NCBI GenBank assembly: GCA_023261465.1
Contig: JAHFOW010000009.1
Location: 1-27,879, forward strand
Length of the DNA stretch: 27,879 bases
Origin: Planctomycetota bacterium
GTDB taxonomy: Bacteria; Planctomycetota; Brocadiia; Brocadiales; Brocadiaceae
Reading direction: 5' to 3'
Shown one piece after another: positions 25,487 to 27,879 of this stretch. The notes below the pieces were generated by a model. That model had not been told where the DNA came from, ran no database searches, and was given only the letters and a program-made list of their open reading frames with translations. Numbering within the stretch: the first letter of the stretch is position 1; the number at the start of each line of letters is the position of its first letter. The position numbers and the translations under genes were made by a program.

Positions 25487-26755
25487 TTAATGCTCTAATG
25501 GATTATATGGTTTTTCCTTTGTTAATGGGGCATCCGGTTTTGTTGCTTTTTCTTTGCTTCTGACGTCAAAGATCGTCAGGGCGCCCATCGGATATTTACC
25601 TTGTGAAACCATACCACGCAGATTATGGTCATGCATAATAGTTATACCTGCGCCCAGATTGCATGACAAACATTTCCTTTGGCTCGCAAAGTGCGGTATC
25701 TTTACCAGCACATCAATCCTCTCGCCGCTGGCAATACACAGCGTATCCTTTTCATAGCTACTCTTGAGTTTTCTTCCATCCAAAGCAACTACTTCCATGT
25801 GATAACCATGAGGATGGATCGCAAATACATGGTCTGCGCCTATAGCCATAAAACGCAATAATACCGTTTCGTCTTCATAAGCAACAATCCTGGAACGTGG
25901 ATCGTTTATTACAGAAAGGGGGTGATAAAGATTATCAGTAAATGTCCTGCCATTGATCAGGTAGTAATCGGCCTTCCAGTCCTGTAATCCATGAACAACT
26001 CCCGTCTCTTGCAACTGCTCATTTGCCGTAGAAGATAATTCACTAAAAAACAAGGTATAATCCCTGTCATATTTATACCCGTATGCAGTCTTTGACCTGT
26101 CCTGATGTATGATAATGGGGAAGTACATCCCGGCCAGGATATGGTTAAAACTATCCACATGGCAATGCCCCATGAAAGAACCTTCATATTGTGGAGTTAT
26201 TTCATAGGTAAAAGATTTATTCTCCTGCACCGGATCTACCGGAAGAGAAGGCACGCCATCAACCGCAGGGGTTAAATCAAGGCCGTGGAAATGAATTGTA
26301 TGCGCCACATGATTAATCCCGGAATTTTCAGCAGCACAATGCATACCAGTATTATGTAGCGTTATCCGTGCCTTCTCACCCACGAAAAGATGGACTGGAT
26401 CGCTGGGCACCTTAACAGGCTCCAGCAATTTTTCCACATCTTCCTTTGTCTTCACTTCTCCCACATCCTTAAAACTGCCTTTTGCATGAGTATAACCAAA
26501 GACCCACACCAGCTCGCCATTTACCATCTCTATATAGCCGTCCGTCGTATAGAGATGATACTCCCAAACGCCATCTTTGGAGCGTTCGCCCAAAATATCT
26601 CCATTTGTGACACTTATCAAATCCTGATCTTGCTGACTGAGACTCCACTGTTCATCCGGTTTTGTCTCGTCACTAAAGACATTTGGTACCGCAACGCATG
26701 TTGAAATACCCAAAAATAGTCCAGTAGTCCAACCTATTAACTTTGACACATTCAT
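25487..26755 (-). CDS. Exported multicopper oxidase
   Basis: This 422-aa exported copper oxidase has a signal peptide of about 28 residues and two cupredoxin domains. Ligand motifs, numbered from the ATG used, are HFH (His155, His157); GHCHVDSFNHILAGM, with Cys198 between His197 and His199, then His205 and Met210 (type 1 site plus trinuclear ligands); HPH (His314, His316); and HDH (His375, His377). All four His-pair blocks of multicopper oxidases are thus present, although the Cys block lies in the first domain rather than at the C-terminus. That order is seen in some two-domain laccases and in nitrite-reductase-like enzymes. The frame reaches a TTG at 26773, but the ATG at 26755 follows an AAAGGGA sequence and gives a normal signal peptide. 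The substrate cannot be read from sequence. It is followed by a strong terminator. Confidence 0.87.
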   Translation of the reverse strand: MNVSKLIGWTTGLFLGISTCVAVPNVFSDETKPDEQWSLSQQDQDLISVTNGDILGERSKDGVWEYHLYTTDGYIEMVNGELVWVFGYTHAKGSFKDVGEVKTKEDVEKLLEPVKVPSDPVHLFVGEKARITLHNTGMHCAAENSGINHVAHTIHFHGLDLTPAVDGVPSLPVDPVQENKSFTYEITPQYEGSFMGHCHVDSFNHILAGMYFPIIIHQDRSKTAYGYKYDRDYTLFFSELSSTANEQLQETGVVHGLQDWKADYYLINGRTFTDNLYHPLSVINDPRSRIVAYEDETVLLRFMAIGADHVFAIHPHGYHMEVVALDGRKLKSSYEKDTLCIASGERIDVLVKIPHFASQRKCLSCNLGAGITIMHDHNLRGMVSQGKYPMGALTIFDVRSKEKATKPDAPLTKEKPYNPLEH

Positions 26756-26832
26756 ATTTTTCCCTTTCCCCAAAAAAATTACGTTAAAAAAATTACACCT
26801 GCAAAACTCTTCATTGTTCCCTAAATATTTTT

Positions 26833-27198
26833 TTACAAATTTTCCAGAATTGCCTCCAACTCATAGATATCTACCGGCTTTGTCAGATAATAATCGCACG
26901 ACAAACTCTTCATAACATCTGCCATAGTTTTCACGGAACTATTTGCGCTTATAACCACTATTGTTACAGACACATCCCTTTTTCTTACCTCGCGAATCAG
27001 GTCCAAACCATCCATCCCTGGCATATTGACATCAGTTATCATGACGTCAAACTGTTTACTGGACAGGAGTTTTAAAGCTTCCAGCGCCGAGAGGACCCCG
27101 GAGACATTGTATCCATCACGCTTTAAAATCGTCACCAATCCATCAAGGGTGTTTTTATCGTCATCTACCAGTAACAATCTTGATTTTACCATAATCAT
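26833..27198 (-). CDS. Stand-alone response regulator receiver protein
   Basis: This is a single CheY-like receiver domain of 121 aa with no output domain. The phosphate acceptor is Asp56 (ITDVNMPGMDG), the acidic pocket is Asp12-Asp13, the switch residue is Ser84, and the conserved Lys107 is in the TKP segment. It would be phosphorylated by a histidine kinase, which is not in the window, and act by protein contact. ATG codons occur at 27198 and 27192 and either could be the start; neither has a clear ribosome binding site. It lies 77 bases upstream of the multicopper oxidase in the same direction, so the two may be co-transcribed. Confidence 0.9.
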   Translation of the reverse strand: MIMVKSRLLLVDDDKNTLDGLVTILKRDGYNVSGVLSALEALKLLSSKQFDVMITDVNMPGMDGLDLIREVRKRDVSVTIVVISANSSVKTMADVMKSLSCDYYLTKPVDIYELEAILENL

Positions 27199-27317
27199 AG
27201 CTTACAGAGAAATTGGTATGTCCTATGTCTATTTACCTGCCCGCAAAACTTCAGTTCACCACAGTCATCATGCCACTCTTGCAGCATCCTGAAACCATGA
27301 AAATATTTATGTGCATG

Positions 27318-27342
27318 TAGCCGCAGGCTTTAGAGTCTGTGC
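27318..27342. repeat. Short palindromic dispersed-repeat-like sequence (GCAGGCTTTAG type)
   Basis: An imperfect palindrome around the centre TTTAG (GCAGGCT on the left, AGTCTGTGC on the right). It is similar in style to a short palindrome scattered through many environmental bacterial genomes. Recognition is from memory of the pattern. Confidence 0.4.
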
Positions 27343-27357
27343 AAAAAAGCCTACTAT

Positions 27358-27396
27358 CATGTCATTGCGAAGGCGGAACAACTGAAGCAATCTCCT
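27358..27396. repeat. Short dispersed-repeat-like sequence (GTCATTGCGA...GCAATCTCC type)
   Basis: GTCATTGCGAAGG at the left and GAAGCAATCTCC at the right frame a diverged centre. ATTGC and GCAAT form inverted ends. It resembles a repeat unit frequently found between genes in deltaproteobacteria, Nitrospirae and planctomycetes. Confidence 0.45.
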
Positions 27397-27708
27397 CTTT
27401 TTTGTCCTCTCTGCACCCTCCACGCATTCGCGATGTGCTAAGAGAACAAATCTTGTACCAACAACTAATTTACAATCTTGTATAAATATCATATATGTTT
27501 ATTTAAAAATGGCTTATAAAAATAAAATATTTTTAGAGCGGATAAATACGAATGGCTTTTGAAAAATACAAAATTATTATTTTACGAAAATATTGCGGAA
27601 AAGGGTTATGTTAAACAAAAAGGCGTGAAAAATTTTCGCTACCGATGCCACTCTTTAACTTTATACGCGATTTTCTGCATTGATATGCTTATCGTACCGA
27701 TTTCTTTT

Positions 27709-27839
27709 AATGGTTATTGAGTTTACTCAGCAAAAGATATTCATATTAAGAGGTTTTTTGCATCATTACAGGCTAATTTTTGCAACATTAATATTTAAGG
27801 ATACGTACAGTATATTGCAGAGCGAACTCAATAACCATT
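27709..27839. repeat. 131-bp element with perfect 15-bp terminal inverted repeats
   Basis: AATGGTTATTGAGTT at 27709-27723 is the exact reverse complement of 27825-27839. A few further inner bases pair partly. The interior is AT-rich with no coding capacity. It could be a miniature inverted-repeat transposable element or a long hairpin. A flanking duplication is not clear: only short T-runs are seen. Confidence 0.55.
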
Positions 27840-27879
27840 TTGGAAAATGAGGCCGTGGCTGGAATTGCCCAACTAACGC

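Larger units (their letters stand above)
27199..27879. other. Non-coding AT-rich region at the window edge
   Basis: About 680 bases without a credible gene. It holds two short dispersed-repeat-like pieces (27318-27342 and 27358-27396) and a 131-base inverted-repeat element (27709-27839). I see no tRNA, rRNA or CRISPR structure. Part of it must carry the promoter of the receiver gene, but I cannot point to a convincing one. Confidence 0.5.

Noticed and set aside
27307..27492. 61-codon minus-strand frame near the right edge
   Set aside because: It spans the two dispersed-repeat-like pieces and has no protein features.

Overview
The window comes from an anammox planctomycete (order Brocadiales: Kuenenia, Brocadia, Jettenia or a relative). 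The core evidence is a nitrite oxidoreductase (NXR) locus with the anammox-type catalytic subunit (1149 aa, Tat signal, type II DMSO-reductase fold), a 15-cysteine electron-transfer subunit, a heme-b subunit, and a long run of c-type cytochromes. A Planctomycetes/Verrucomicrobia-style heme-binding module in one cytochrome agrees. I cannot name the genus without a search. All 21 supported genes lie on the minus strand, so biological order runs from high to low coordinates.

Right end (27.9 to 24.0 kb): about 680 bp of AT-rich non-coding DNA with a 131-bp inverted-repeat element and two dispersed-repeat-like fragments; a stand-alone response-regulator receiver; an exported multicopper oxidase with a strong terminator; a 340-bp spacer with an imperfect palindrome; and an unrecognised exported protein.

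Centre (23.8 to 6.1 kb), the NXR island: a TTGACA-N17-TAGGAT promoter precedes an exported cupredoxin. Then come a cytochrome bd-like membrane protein without a subunit II, a diheme cytochrome, a membrane-anchored monoheme cytochrome, a diheme cytochrome fused to an NxrC-like heme-b domain and membrane anchor, a tetraheme cytochrome, and a monoheme cytochrome with Cys where the axial Met is expected. Next is a double universal stress protein with a PCP_red-like tail. A second promoter candidate then precedes nxrC, nxrB, a TorD/NarJ-type chaperone, an HExxH plus zinc-ribbon protein, and nxrA. A terminator hairpin follows nxrA. A second cupredoxin, with its own very good terminator, closes the island.

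Left end (5.2 to 0.2 kb): a MOSC-domain protein, then the overlapping housekeeping cluster ispG, dxr, rseP. This covers isoprenoid precursor synthesis by the MEP pathway and an intramembrane protease with four PDZ-like repeats.

Proposed flow: NxrA oxidises nitrite to nitrate at molybdenum. Electrons pass through the Fe-S clusters of NxrA and NxrB to heme b of NxrC, then to cytochromes c and/or the cupredoxins. The membrane-bound cytochromes and the bd-like protein are candidates for connecting this soluble enzyme to the anammoxosome membrane. The chaperone and possibly the HExxH protein serve maturation of NxrA. The route beyond NxrC is inference. The least explained parts, and so the best places to look for new biology, are the bd-like protein with the membrane-tethered NxrC-like fusion, the HExxH protein, the PCP_red-tailed stress protein, and the cytochromes with unusual axial-ligand positions.
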